From JADGRF01 sp036382515 (lineage in GTDB: Bacteria > Myxococcota_A > Polyangia > Polyangiales > JAFGIB01): a stretch of DNA of 64,000 nucleotides. The position numbers were made by a program, and so were the translations under genes. The stretch covers positions 1 to 64,000 of the forward strand of contig DASVHQ010000009.1 in NCBI GenBank assembly GCA_036382515.1. Reading direction: 5' to 3'. The notes below the pieces were generated by a model, which was given only the letters and a program-made list of their open reading frames with translations, was not told the DNA's origin and did no database searches. Numbering within the stretch: position 1 is the first letter of the stretch; each line of letters opens with the position of its first letter. Shown in pieces: positions 36,321-45,364 of this stretch.

Positions 36321-36383
36321 GCGCACCAAAGACAAAACCCCGAGCTGACGCGCGGTCAGCCCGGGGTTTTGTCTTTGGTGCGC
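36321..36383. terminator. Near-perfect 63-nt palindrome, bidirectional terminator
   Basis: GCGCACCAAAGACAAAACCCCG (36321-36342) is exactly complementary to 36362-36383; inside it GCTGAC pairs with GTCAGC around a 5-nt loop, with one A/C mismatch. The GC-rich core is flanked by TTTTGTCTTT on the right and the complementary A-tract on the left, so it can stop transcripts from both strands. It lies 11 nt beyond the stop of the TRAP binding-protein gene and about 200 nt beyond the truncated ATPase. Confidence 0.85.
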
Positions 36384-36394
36384 GCGAGCGCGGC

Positions 36395-37411
36395 TCACAT
36401 GGTGCCAGGAAACTTCTTCGTGATGGCCTCGACCTTGTCGAGCAACTCCTTGGAGTAGGTGCGACCGACCATCTTCAGGCGCAGCTTCTCGCCGACGTCA
36501 GCCCATTCCTTCTCGTTGGCGAACGTGAAGGGCGTGAGGCCGTGCGTCTGCAGCTTCACGAAGGTCTTCTCGTCGTCCTCGCGGAACTGCTTGATCGTCT
36601 TGACCGATTGCTCCGCCATCACGTCGTCGAGCACTTTCTGGTCCGCCTTGCTCAGACCTTCCCAGGTCTCCTTGCGCAGCAGAAACGCGCCCTGGATGAC
36701 GTCGACCGGCGTGGCAGAAACGAAATGCGTCTGGCTGGTCCAGCGGAACGCGGTGCCAAGGACGGATGAAATCCATACGGTATCGATCATGTTCGTGGTG
36801 AGCCCACCGTAGACCTCGTTCAGGTCGAGCGGCACGCCCGTGACGCTGATCATCTTGTAGAACTCCTTGAGCAACGCGCTTTCGGGATAGAGCCACGGTC
36901 GGCCCTTGCGCAGATCGTCGAAAGTCCGAACGGGCGTCTTGCTGAAGATGCGAACGCGACCGCCATCCCACCACGACATGATCTTGAAGCCGTTCTCCCA
37001 GGCTTCCTTGTTGAACGTGGGAGAAAGCGCTTCGCGCACGGCGTCGACCTGCTTGTAGTTGAAGAAGGTCTGCGGAGCCATGAGGATGGTGCACTGGCGC
37101 ACGAACTGCGCGACCACGTCGACACCGAGTGGGGCGCCGTCGATCTGGCCGGAGCGCATCTTCCGCATCACGGTGTGGTCGTCGCCGGCGCTTCCTCCGA
37201 AGTAGGTCTTGAACTGGATGCGCCCACCCGTGGCCTCCTGGAGGCGCTGGTTGTAGCGCTTCTCTTGGATGGCGACGTCCGGTGTACGCGGAATCATCGT
37301 CGCGACCTTGATGACGACTTGTGCGCCATCGCCTTCGGCGTGCAGACGCGCTCCAGCTGGCACTGCGAGAAGCAGCGCGGCAATCAGAACAATAGAGACA
37401 GACGCTCGCAT
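36395..37411 (-). CDS. TRAP transporter solute-binding protein (DctP family)
   Basis: A 338-residue periplasmic protein with a signal peptide (about residues 1-25, ALLLAVPAGARLHA). DctP-family motifs are IKVATMIPRTPDVA, GRIQFKTYFGGSAGDDHTVM, RSGQIDGAPLG and RIFSKTPVRTFDDLRKG. AGGAGGAT lies just before the ATG. It would bind a carboxylate and deliver it to DctQ/DctM membrane subunits, but neither is present nearby, so it is an orphan in this window. A strong terminator follows it. Confidence 0.88.
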   Translation of the reverse strand: MRASVSIVLIAALLLAVPAGARLHAEGDGAQVVIKVATMIPRTPDVAIQEKRYNQRLQEATGGRIQFKTYFGGSAGDDHTVMRKMRSGQIDGAPLGVDVVAQFVRQCTILMAPQTFFNYKQVDAVREALSPTFNKEAWENGFKIMSWWDGGRVRIFSKTPVRTFDDLRKGRPWLYPESALLKEFYKMISVTGVPLDLNEVYGGLTTNMIDTVWISSVLGTAFRWTSQTHFVSATPVDVIQGAFLLRKETWEGLSKADQKVLDDVMAEQSVKTIKQFREDDEKTFVKLQTHGLTPFTFANEKEWADVGEKLRLKMVGRTYSKELLDKVEAITKKFPGTM

Positions 37412-37902
37412 CAGATCCTCCTACGATGACGGGCATGCGCGTGGGCAGCCCGCCGCCTGTGGTACAGGCTCGCACCCGAGCCCACCACGTATCCCGCGCG
37501 CAATATACGCAGAAACACTTGCCAAGGCGACCAGCAACGCACGGGTGACCGGGTCGACGTTTTTCCGTGCAAACGCGCTGCGCGGTCGCGATCCGGGGCG
37601 CATGTCTGGTCGTGCTGACATCCGGCCCTGGACGCCGCGCGGCCGAGTCTATTCATATGCTCGCCTCCCTACATTGGCGCCGTGGCCTCGCCCATGCGCA
37701 CTGCCGGCCTCGCAACTGCTGCATCGATTGCCGGCGCTCGGCCGGTTCCGCCCTACTTTGCTGCACTGCTTGAGCTTGCACGCCGTAGCCCAAGCTGCGG
37801 CACGGCAGGTCCTTGGCTGCCGGACCCGCGGCGCGTCGGTGTTCGCGCAATCCGCCAGCTGCCTCCGCATATGGGAACCTCGAGCCTACGCTCCAAACGC
37901 GC
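37412..37902. other. 491-nt divergent intergenic region, no gene seen
   Basis: Between the TRAP gene (leftward) and the broken kinase gene (rightward). Only short, unrelated open frames occur and I see no hairpin, repeat or strong promoter match. It probably holds the promoters of both neighbours and possibly debris of lost sequence. Confidence 0.5.
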
Positions 37903-39071
37903 ATGACCCAGGCGGATCCACCGACGCAGGGCGAACTCGTGGCTGGCCGTTACCGACTGCAACACGAGCTGGCACGGGGCAGGGTCGGCGTGGTGTACCG
38001 CGCGCACGACGTCTCGACCGGGCACGAAGTCGCGTTCAAGCGGTTGCTCGACAGCGCCGCGCACAGCGCGCGCATCACGGCGCTCTTCGAGCGTGAATAC
38101 CGAACACTCGCGCGCATGAAGCTCGCTCGGCATGTGGGACGTGTTGTACGCGGAGGTCTCGATCGCCGCAGGCGATCCGTTGCGTGCGAAGCAGGCGCTG
38201 GAGCATGCGCTCGGAAGTGTCGCGATGCGCAACGAAGGTTTCTCCACGATTCGCGCTAACCTCGAGATTCATCTGGCGCGGGCCGACTCGGAGTTCGGGG
38301 AGCACGCGGCCGCGATCGCACGTATCGACCGACTGATGGAACAGCTGCGGGACGCCGATCAGGCTGTGAATCGGTTTCCTGCATGAGACACGGGCCCTTG
38401 TCGCAGCGCGGGCGGGCGATGCGGGTCGACGCAGTGCGCATGTGGAACTGATGCGGCAGTGGTACGCGCTCACTCGACACCCTTCTCTGCTGATGCGCGC
38501 CCAGCGCGTCGCCGACACGCTGCACGAGCTGCCGACCCGCGCGCAGGCGGTCGCGTCAGCCCCCAGCGCCGAACAGGAAACCGTCACGCGCGTCACGACC
38601 CAACGACAGGTCGCGGGGATCGAGGCCGTGTTCGACGACTGCAAGAACGCCGAGGAACGTGCGGCTCGCGCGCTGCACATCATCGTCGAGCAATCAGCCG
38701 GCACGGCGGGGCACCTGTACGTCGCGAAGCACGGCAGGTTGCGCCTCACGGCGACGCTCGAGGCTCAGGAACCCAGCGACGAGGTCGAGCGCATGCTGCA
38801 AGAATGCCTCGACCAGGCGCAATCGGCCGACCTGTCCGCGACGCCGACAGATACACGCGCGCCCGCCGAGCTTGCCGTGATCTCGAGCGGTGGCGAAGCC
38901 GGTCCGGACGATGACCGATATGCCGCTATCATGCTGCGCACCGGCGGACGCGAGAAGAAGTTCGTCGGAGCGGTCGCGCTGCGCGTGGGCAGCGAGCTGC
39001 CGCGCCCGGTGCGCAAGGGTATGCTGGAGATCATCGCGCGCCACGTGGCCCCGGAGCTCGACGACGTATAG
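37903..39071 (+). pseudogene. Serine/threonine kinase (kinase-AAA-TPR type), internally deleted and frameshifted
   Basis: ATG 37903 starts a kinase domain (RYRLQHELARGRVGVVYRAH, VAFKRLLDS) that stops matching after about 70 residues (FEREYRTLARMK) near 38120. Sequence then resumes in another frame with helical TPR-like text (AEVSIAAGDPLRAKQALEHA), which hits a stop at 38384. A third frame from about 38370 restores LHETRALVAARAGDAG and a 200-residue C-terminal region that looks GAF-like (AGHLYVAKHGRLRLTATLEA). The intact protein would be over 1000 residues, so a deletion of most of the kinase, AAA and TPR parts plus two frame breaks is inferred. Confidence 0.7.
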
Positions 39072-39097
39072 CGCCGACACACAGCGTGAGCCTGACC

Positions 39098-42000
39098 TCA
39101 GTGAAAGTCACGGCTACCAGACCGTGTCGGAGTTCGCGTGGTCTCGGGCAGCCAGAACTCCTCTGCCACCAGGTGCACGACGCCATCCTGCGCCTGAATC
39201 TTGCCCGTCACGCCGAGAAACGAGCTGGTGCGTGCGAGCAGCGCATACGCGTCGAACACGCTCTTCCACAACACGATGTTCGCGAAACCCGTTTCGTCTT
39301 CGAGCGTCATGAACGTCACGCCCCCCGCCGTTCCCGGACGTTGGCGACAAATCACCAAGCCCGCGTACCGAACGCGTGATCCGTCGGGGGAGCTAGCCAG
39401 CTCACTTGCATCCGGTAACCCTTGCGCACGCAACTCTTCGCGCAGCACGGCGAGCGGATGCGCCCGAGCGCTGTGACTCATCGCACCGTAGTCCCAGGCG
39501 ATTTGCTCGATGGGCAAGAGCGGCACGAAGCGCGCACGACCAGGCCCGAGCGCAACTGCCAGCGGCACCTCTCGATCTCGCGACAGCCCACGCACCGTCC
39601 ACAGCGCTTTCCGACGCGATCGACCGAAGCACTCGAACGCCCCGGCCTGTGCCAGTGCCGAAAGATCTTTGGCGTCCAGCTCCGCGCGCCGCACGAAGTC
39701 TTCGAGGGAGACGATCTCACCCTGCTGCTGTGCGTTTTCGATGTGGGCGCGCTGCACGCTGCCGAGACCCTTCACGTAACGCAAGCCCATGCGCACGTCA
39801 GGGCCCTCCAGCGTGCAATCCCAGCGGCTTGCACGCACGTCGACCGAACGAATCACGAGACCGTGTCGCTTGGCGTCGTCGACGATGGTCGCAGGCGCGT
39901 AGAAGCCCATGGGCTGTGCATTGAGCAAGCTGCACGTGAACTCCGGCAGATGGTGGCAGCGCAGGTACGCAGTGGCATATGCGATGAGCGCAAAGCTCGC
40001 GGCATGACTCTCCGGAAAGCCGTACTCACCGAAGCCCAGGATCTGCTTGAACACGCGTTCTGCGAATTCGAGGGGTATGCCTTTTTGCTGCATGCGTTGC
40101 AGCAGACGTTCCTTGTGTGACTCGATGCGCCCGGTCTTTCGCCAGGCCGCCATGTCGCGTCGCAGCTGATCGGCCTCGCCGGGCGTGTAATCCGCAGCCA
40201 CCACGGCAAGGCGCATCACTTGCTCCTGGAAGAGCGGCACACCCTTGGTCTTTTCGAGCACGGGGATCAAACACTCGTGCGGGTAGCTGACCGGCTCTTC
40301 GCCACTTCGACGCCGCAGATAGGGATGCACCATGCCACCGGTGATGGGCCCGGGCCGCACGATGCTGACTTCGACGACCAGGTCGTAAAAATTGGCAGGC
40401 TTGAGCCTCGGCAACATCGCCATCTGCGCGCGGCTTTCGATCTGAAACACGCCCACGGTGTCGGCACGCTGGATCATGCTGAACGTTTCGGCATCGGCAT
40501 CTGGAATCGTGGCCATGGAAAGCTCGAGGCCGTGCTGCTGCCGCAAGAGGTCGAAACACTTGTGAAGCTGGGTGAGCGCACCGAGGCCTAGCAAGTCCAC
40601 CTTGAAGAGACCGATCGCCTCGACGTCGTCCTTGTCCCACTGGATCACGGTGCGGCCGTGCATGGCGCCGTTTTCGATAGGCACCAGATCGTGCACGGGC
40701 TCGTGGCCGAGCAAGAAGCCACCCGGATGGATCGAGAGGTGTCTTGGAAAATCGAGGATCTCCTCGCTCAGCGAAAGCAGGCGCGAGTGCACGGGCGCGT
40801 CGAGATCGAAGCCTGCCAGCTGCAACGTCTGCGCCTCGGCCTTGTCCCAGTGCGAAAGCAGCTTGGCCAGACGGTCGAGCGAGGTCTCCGGTAGACCCAG
40901 CGCTCTACCCACGTCACGCACCGCCGAGCGCGAGCGATAACGAATCACGTTGGCGACCATGGCCGCGTGCGTGCGCCCGTATTTTTCGTAGACGTGCTGG
41001 ATGACTTCCTCGCGACGCTCGTGCTCGATGTCGAGATCGATGTCGGGCGGTTCAGCCCGCTCCACCGACAAAAACCGCTCGAAGAGCAGGCCCATGCGCA
41101 CCGGATCGATGGCGGTGATGGTCAGGCAGTAACAGACCACCGAATTGGCGGCAGAACCGCGACCCTGACACAGGATGCCCTGCGTACGGCAGAATTCCAC
41201 GATCTCCCACATCGTCAGGAAGTAGCCGCAGTAGTCGAGCTGCTCGATCACCGCGAGCTCCTTGTCGAGCTGAACGAGCACGGAAGCCGGTAGCTGCGCA
41301 CCGTAGCGCTTCACGGCCCCGCATGCGACCAGCGTGCGCAACCACTGCGCCGAGGTATTCCCATCCGGCAAGCGCTCGGAGGGGTAGCGATAGCGCAGCT
41401 CACTCATCGAAAACTCGCAGCGCGCAGCGACTTCGTCACAGCGTTCGAGCAGCGCGGGGTCGTCCGCGAAGAGCGCCGCCATGGCGTGCGGCGTCTTGAG
41501 CGCATGCTCGGCGTTGGGTTTCAGCAACGTGCGTGCCTGCGACAGGGTCACCCCGTGCCGGATGCAAGTGAGTACGTCTTGCAAGGGCCGACGTGCTGGC
41601 AAGTGATAGAGCACTTCGACCGCGGCCAACAGCGGCACGCCATGGCGTACGGCGCGCTCGCGCAGCAACGCTTCGGTCTGCGGCTCCGAGGCGCGGAAGT
41701 GTCGAGCCACCATGGCATAAAGCCGGTCGCCAAACGCCTGCAAGAGCAGGCCGGCAATCGCGCTCGGGTCCGTACGCCCCACGAGCAAGCTACGCTCTCC
41801 GCCCCACAGAGCGATCAATCCCGCCGCATGCTCACAAATCTCGCCCCACGAAACGGAACTCTTACCCTTTTCGTGCCGCAATCGTCCCTTGGTGATGAGT
41901 CGGCACAGATTTGCGTAACCTTGCCGGCTCTGCGCGAGCAGCACGAGCGTGGAGCCGTCTTCGAGCGTGAGCTCGGAGCCCACGATCAACTTGATGCCGA

Positions 42001-42172
42001 GCTCGCGGGCCTTGAGATGTGCACGCACGCTACCGTAGACGCCGTCCCGATCGGTGATGGCGATCGCGGGCAAGCCCAACCGCTGTGCTTCCAGCACCAG
42101 CTCGTCGGGATGGCTCGCACCCTCCAGGAACGAGAAGTTGGTCTTGCACCACAGCGCGGCACGGGCTCGCAT
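39098..42172 (-). CDS. dnaE2: Error-prone DNA polymerase DnaE2 (ImuC)
   Basis: ATG 42172 gives 1024 residues starting MRARAALWCKTNFSFLEGAS, with the start codon overlapping the imuB stop by 1 nt; a longer form is possible. A PHP domain comes first, then the polymerase core with catalytic aspartates in PPDIDLDIEHERREEVI, PLFQEQVMRLAVVAADYTPG and FGEYGFPESHAASFALIAYA, and a C-terminal OB fold (VRYAGLVICRQRPGTAGGV). DnaE2 lacks the tau-binding tail of DnaE1 and does mutagenic translesion synthesis with ImuA and ImuB. Confidence 0.95.
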   Translation of the reverse strand: MRARAALWCKTNFSFLEGASHPDELVLEAQRLGLPAIAITDRDGVYGSVRAHLKARELGIKLIVGSELTLEDGSTLVLLAQSRQGYANLCRLITKGRLRHEKGKSSVSWGEICEHAAGLIALWGGERSLLVGRTDPSAIAGLLLQAFGDRLYAMVARHFRASEPQTEALLRERAVRHGVPLLAAVEVLYHLPARRPLQDVLTCIRHGVTLSQARTLLKPNAEHALKTPHAMAALFADDPALLERCDEVAARCEFSMSELRYRYPSERLPDGNTSAQWLRTLVACGAVKRYGAQLPASVLVQLDKELAVIEQLDYCGYFLTMWEIVEFCRTQGILCQGRGSAANSVVCYCLTITAIDPVRMGLLFERFLSVERAEPPDIDLDIEHERREEVIQHVYEKYGRTHAAMVANVIRYRSRSAVRDVGRALGLPETSLDRLAKLLSHWDKAEAQTLQLAGFDLDAPVHSRLLSLSEEILDFPRHLSIHPGGFLLGHEPVHDLVPIENGAMHGRTVIQWDKDDVEAIGLFKVDLLGLGALTQLHKCFDLLRQQHGLELSMATIPDADAETFSMIQRADTVGVFQIESRAQMAMLPRLKPANFYDLVVEVSIVRPGPITGGMVHPYLRRRSGEEPVSYPHECLIPVLEKTKGVPLFQEQVMRLAVVAADYTPGEADQLRRDMAAWRKTGRIESHKERLLQRMQQKGIPLEFAERVFKQILGFGEYGFPESHAASFALIAYATAYLRCHHLPEFTCSLLNAQPMGFYAPATIVDDAKRHGLVIRSVDVRASRWDCTLEGPDVRMGLRYVKGLGSVQRAHIENAQQQGEIVSLEDFVRRAELDAKDLSALAQAGAFECFGRSRRKALWTVRGLSRDREVPLAVALGPGRARFVPLLPIEQIAWDYGAMSHSARAHPLAVLREELRAQGLPDASELASSPDGSRVRYAGLVICRQRPGTAGGVTFMTLEDETGFANIVLWKSVFDAYALLARTSSFLGVTGKIQAQDGVVHLVAEEFWLPETTRTPTRSGSRDFH

Positions 42173-43749
42173 CAGCACACCTCGCCGTGCAAGCAAAGCC
42201 GTCTGCGCTGCCGGTCGTGATAGACCCACAACAAGTCACCGCGGCGCGTGAGCACGAACTGGTATTCGCGATGCGCTTCGCGCAACCACCACCCCCCTGA
42301 CACGATGTAAGGCCCTGCGAGGTGGGTCACGGGGCCGTACGTGGCGCCGGCGATCAACCAGCCGTCATCGCGCAGATGGCGCGCTGGCGCCGAGAGCTTC
42401 AGCGGCTTGCTGAACACCCGGCGAATCAAGGGACGCCGCTCGAGCGACGCGGCCGCGCTTTCTTCGTAAGCCACCGTAGGCAGACGCACGATGCGTGTCT
42501 GCGCAACCACCCGCCTCGGAAGCTTCACCTCGCGGAGCGGCTGCCAGATGAAGCTCGCTTCGGGCAAATGCCCTGGTGACAAATGCGCCTGCACCACGGC
42601 GTCTTCGCCCAACTCGGCGCGCAGACGTGCCAGCGCGCGATTGGCAGCGGCGAGGTCGCGACGTGGTTGCTCCACGAACACGCGTAGCTGCTCGGGCGTG
42701 GTCGGCGCCCCGCTGGCTTCGAGCGTGATCTCGATGATGCCCGCTTCCAGCGAGAGTGTTTCGAGGCGCAGCCGCACGATATCCATGAGCTGCACGACAT
42801 CGAGCGTTGGCACCGCCGGCCGTAGCACCTCGGGGCCGAGCACACCCTGGGCACGGTCCAGCTTGCAGGTGATCGACAACGCGGCCAGTGCCTCGGCGCG
42901 CAACACCAGCTGCGGCAAGAGCGCATCGAGCAAGCGTTTCACGATAAAGAGCAGGCGCGTGGCGTCGCTCTCGGCCTCTTCGAGATTTTCGTGCTGGACG
43001 AGCGGTTCAAGCCACGGACTGGGCGTGAACGGCAACAAGAGCTCGAGCGCGGCCAGTTGATGGATGCGATACGCATTCTTTCCGAAGCGAGCCAGGAGTC
43101 CCGTTGCTGGCAGCTGCAACAAGCCATCGACCGTTCGCACGCCGAGCTTGTCGAGCACGTCGCAAAACTCGGGCTCGATGTCGAGCAACGAGAGCGGCAC
43201 GCCAGCCAGCGCCAATCGTTCTTCCTTGGCCTCCTCGAAAACGCGCACCGCTCGATACGCACGCGCCACGGCATATGTTCCGAAACGGGAAAATCCCACG
43301 ACGATGCTGGCAACGAAGTCTTGCGCCAAAAGCGTTGTGCGCAACTCGCCCGCCCAGCGCACGAGCTTCGGATAGAGCCGCCCTAGCCCACTGGCATCCA
43401 GCCAGAACACGCCCTGCCCGGCGGCCCGCTCACCTGCCGCACTTGCATCGGCCACCTCGACGTGCGGAGAAAACTTCCAGAGCAGCGTCTTGAGCTCTGT
43501 CAGCGCCGCTTGCACCTCGGCTTCGGCCACGACGTCTGCACGCAAGCCTCGCGCGAGCGAGAGCGCGACCGCATAACTCTGACCCACGCGCGCGCCGGCA
43601 CGCCGTGCCTGCTGATTGGTCCACAACACCACACCCTGGGGCCGGTCCTCGCTCACCACGGCGACCGGCCAGCCGCGCCACTCTCGTTTGCGTCGCAACA
43701 AGAGCTGTAGCGGCAGCGCTCCGACGCTAACGCAAGCCCAGCGGTCCAC
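42172..43749 (-). CDS. imuB: ImuB, catalytically inactive Y-family polymerase adaptor
   Basis: A 525-residue Y-family polymerase relative. The N-terminal catalytic-aspartate motif of DinB (DMDxFF) is replaced by CVSVGALPLQLLL, and the second acidic pair is GVFWLDASGLGRLY, so no polymerase activity is expected. HhH and little-finger parts follow (RTVDGLLQLPATGLLARFG). ImuB bridges DnaE2 and the beta clamp in other bacteria; I could not identify a clamp-binding motif by eye. It overlaps imuA by 23 nt and dnaE2 by 1 nt. Confidence 0.92.
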   Translation of the reverse strand: MDRWACVSVGALPLQLLLRRKREWRGWPVAVVSEDRPQGVVLWTNQQARRAGARVGQSYAVALSLARGLRADVVAEAEVQAALTELKTLLWKFSPHVEVADASAAGERAAGQGVFWLDASGLGRLYPKLVRWAGELRTTLLAQDFVASIVVGFSRFGTYAVARAYRAVRVFEEAKEERLALAGVPLSLLDIEPEFCDVLDKLGVRTVDGLLQLPATGLLARFGKNAYRIHQLAALELLLPFTPSPWLEPLVQHENLEEAESDATRLLFIVKRLLDALLPQLVLRAEALAALSITCKLDRAQGVLGPEVLRPAVPTLDVVQLMDIVRLRLETLSLEAGIIEITLEASGAPTTPEQLRVFVEQPRRDLAAANRALARLRAELGEDAVVQAHLSPGHLPEASFIWQPLREVKLPRRVVAQTRIVRLPTVAYEESAAASLERRPLIRRVFSKPLKLSAPARHLRDDGWLIAGATYGPVTHLAGPYIVSGGWWLREAHREYQFVLTRRGDLLWVYHDRQRRRLCLHGEVC

Positions 43750-44368
43750 GGCACACCTCGCTCTGCGACCAGGTCGGGCCTCGACGTTTGTCTTTCAATA
43801 CGTGCAGCTCACACTCGAAACGATCTCGGGCGAGCCACTTGCGACGCGCTTGCGCGCGCAGCGACACGAGCGAGCCGAGCGACGGCGCCTCCTCGTGTTT
43901 TTCGGTCAAGCACAGCAGCGCGCTCTGATGTCGCTGTGCGAGCCCCAGCAAGCGCGTTTGCAGGGGCTGTGCGAGCGATACGTCTTTGCCCAGATCGATC
44001 ACGACCAGACCAAAAGCCCCCGAACGCAGCAGCCGTTCGGCTGCCACGGCGAGCTGCGCGTGGATACGCGCGCCGCTGCTCGCACGCACGCGAATCACCA
44101 CCAGGGCTGCGAGATCCACGCCGCTCTCCTCGACGTCCGGCGGATAGAACGAGCTGCTGTCGCTGGTCACCCACGCCACGGGCTCGCCCTGCCGCTGCGC
44201 ATCGAGCACGAGACCTATCGCCAGCGTGAGCACCGCCGATGCGCCTTCGCCCGAAAGCTCGACGAAGCGACCCGCAAGCTCTGCGAGGCAGAAGCGCGCT
44301 GCCAGTGGTGATTGAAGACGCGTCGTCGCGCCGCGCACGACGTGCGCAGCCTGGGATGGCTTGGTCAT
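43727..44368 (-). CDS. imuA: ImuA-like RecA-fold protein
   Basis: A 213-residue protein in the position of imuA. It retains the RecA-like core outline (GASAVLTLAIGLVLDAQRQ; VAWVTSDSSSFYPPDVEESG; LVVIDLGKD as Walker B), but a clear Walker A is not seen, as in many ImuA proteins. It starts 8 nt after lexA2 and overlaps imuB by 23 nt. It is needed for ImuB/DnaE2-dependent mutagenesis in species studied. Confidence 0.85.
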   Translation of the reverse strand: MTKPSQAAHVVRGATTRLQSPLAARFCLAELAGRFVELSGEGASAVLTLAIGLVLDAQRQGEPVAWVTSDSSSFYPPDVEESGVDLAALVVIRVRASSGARIHAQLAVAAERLLRSGAFGLVVIDLGKDVSLAQPLQTRLLGLAQRHQSALLCLTEKHEEAPSLGSLVSLRAQARRKWLARDRFECELHVLKDKRRGPTWSQSEVCRGPLGLR

Positions 44369-44376
44369 GACTTGCC

Positions 44377-45012
44377 CTACTCCGGCGTTTGAATCAGCGG
44401 CGTTTCCAGGTAACGCCGCACTTCGATCACTTTGCCAAGCAACGTGACGGCCTCGGCTGAGCGCACGATCACGTCGAAGTCGGGGTTTTCAGGGTGCAGC
44501 TCGATGCGCCCACGCGGCCCCTTGCGCAAGCGCTTGACGGTGGCCTCGTCGTCGACGAGCGCGACCACGATGTCGCCGGTGCTCGCCTGCGACTGCCGCC
44601 GCACGATCACGAGGTCGCCCGACAAGATGCCGGCGTTCTGCATGCTCTGCCCGCGCACGCGCAGCGCAAAGAGCTCGGCATGGCCGCCACGCGCTTGCAC
44701 GGACACCCACGCTTCCAGGTGCTCGACGGCCGTGGTGAGCGCACCGGCCTGCACGCGCCCGAGCAGTGGCACCAGCTGCGTGGGCACGACCCCAGCACGT
44801 TCCGGCAAGCGATAGCCGCGTGAACGCCCCGGCTCGTGCGTGAGCCGGCCCTCGGCGACGAGCCCCGAGAGATGCTCGCGCGCCGTTTCGACCGCACGAA
44901 AGCCGAATGCAGCTTGAATCTCACGCACGGTCGGCGGCTGACCTTGCAGCAGCCGCTCGCGCACGAAGCGATACACGCTCTGCCGAGTTTGACCGGTAGG
45001 AGTGCGTGACAT
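44377..45012 (-). CDS. lexA2: Second LexA-type repressor heading the mutasome operon
   Basis: A 211-residue LexA paralogue. The HTH is QPPTVREIQAAFGFRAVETA, the cleavage site Ala89-Gly90 (VQAGAL), the nucleophile Ser123 (RGQSMQNAG) and Lys160 (DEATVKRL). The linker is short, unlike the window's other LexA. It is the first gene of lexA2-imuA-imuB-dnaE2 and lies directly downstream of a perfect palindrome, so autoregulation is very likely. Confidence 0.93.
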   Translation of the reverse strand: MSRTPTGQTRQSVYRFVRERLLQGQPPTVREIQAAFGFRAVETAREHLSGLVAEGRLTHEPGRSRGYRLPERAGVVPTQLVPLLGRVQAGALTTAVEHLEAWVSVQARGGHAELFALRVRGQSMQNAGILSGDLVIVRRQSQASTGDIVVALVDDEATVKRLRKGPRGRIELHPENPDFDVIVRSAEAVTLLGKVIEVRRYLETPLIQTPE

Positions 45013-45018
45013 GGCAAG

Positions 45019-45046
45019 ATTCTAATTACCAGACATATGTCTGGTA
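45019..45046 (-). promoter_or_regulatory. LexA2 operator and -10 element of lexA2-imuA-imuB-dnaE2
   Basis: TACCAGACATATGTCTGGTA at 45027-45046 is a perfect 20-bp palindrome, 14 bp upstream of the lexA2 ATG. Immediately downstream on the minus strand is TAGAAT (45024-45019), 5/6 match to a -10 box and 6 nt from the ATG, so the transcript is probably leaderless or nearly so. Position and symmetry make it the operator; that LexA2 binds it is inference. Confidence 0.75.
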
Positions 45047-45055
45047 TGCAACCGG

Positions 45056-45358
45056 GGCAGCGCAGGCATCTCTGGATCTGCTGGCACGGGCACCGGCACG
45101 GGCGGCGCGGGCGCATCCGGGAGCACGGCGGGCACCGGTGTGACGAATCAACCGGCGGGCACCGGCGCGGCGGGCACGGGAGCCGGCACATCCGGAGCTG
45201 CAGGCACCGACGCTAGCGGCGCCGGTCCGACATCCAGCACGCCGCAGTCCAAGAACAGCAGCAGCTGCGCCGCCGCCAATGGCGGCAGCACACCGGGAGC
45301 GTTAGCTCCGGTCGCCGGTGTCCTCTTCGCTCTTGCGTATCGACGACGTCGCCGCTGA
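45056..45358 (+). pseudogene. C-terminal remnant of a MYXO-CTERM-type surface protein
   Basis: The frame is open from just after a stop at 45023 and codes about 60 residues of Gly/Ala/Thr-rich spacer ending in CAAANGGSTPGALAPVAG, a short hydrophobic helix and RRRRR. That is the Cys, hydrophobic helix, Arg-cluster plan of MYXO-CTERM sorting signals. No start codon with a ribosome site is present before GTG 45140, and the upstream part of the protein is absent. The remnant begins within the lexA2 promoter region. An independent small protein from GTG 45140 is possible but less likely. Confidence 0.55.
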
Positions 45359-45364
45359 GCGCGC

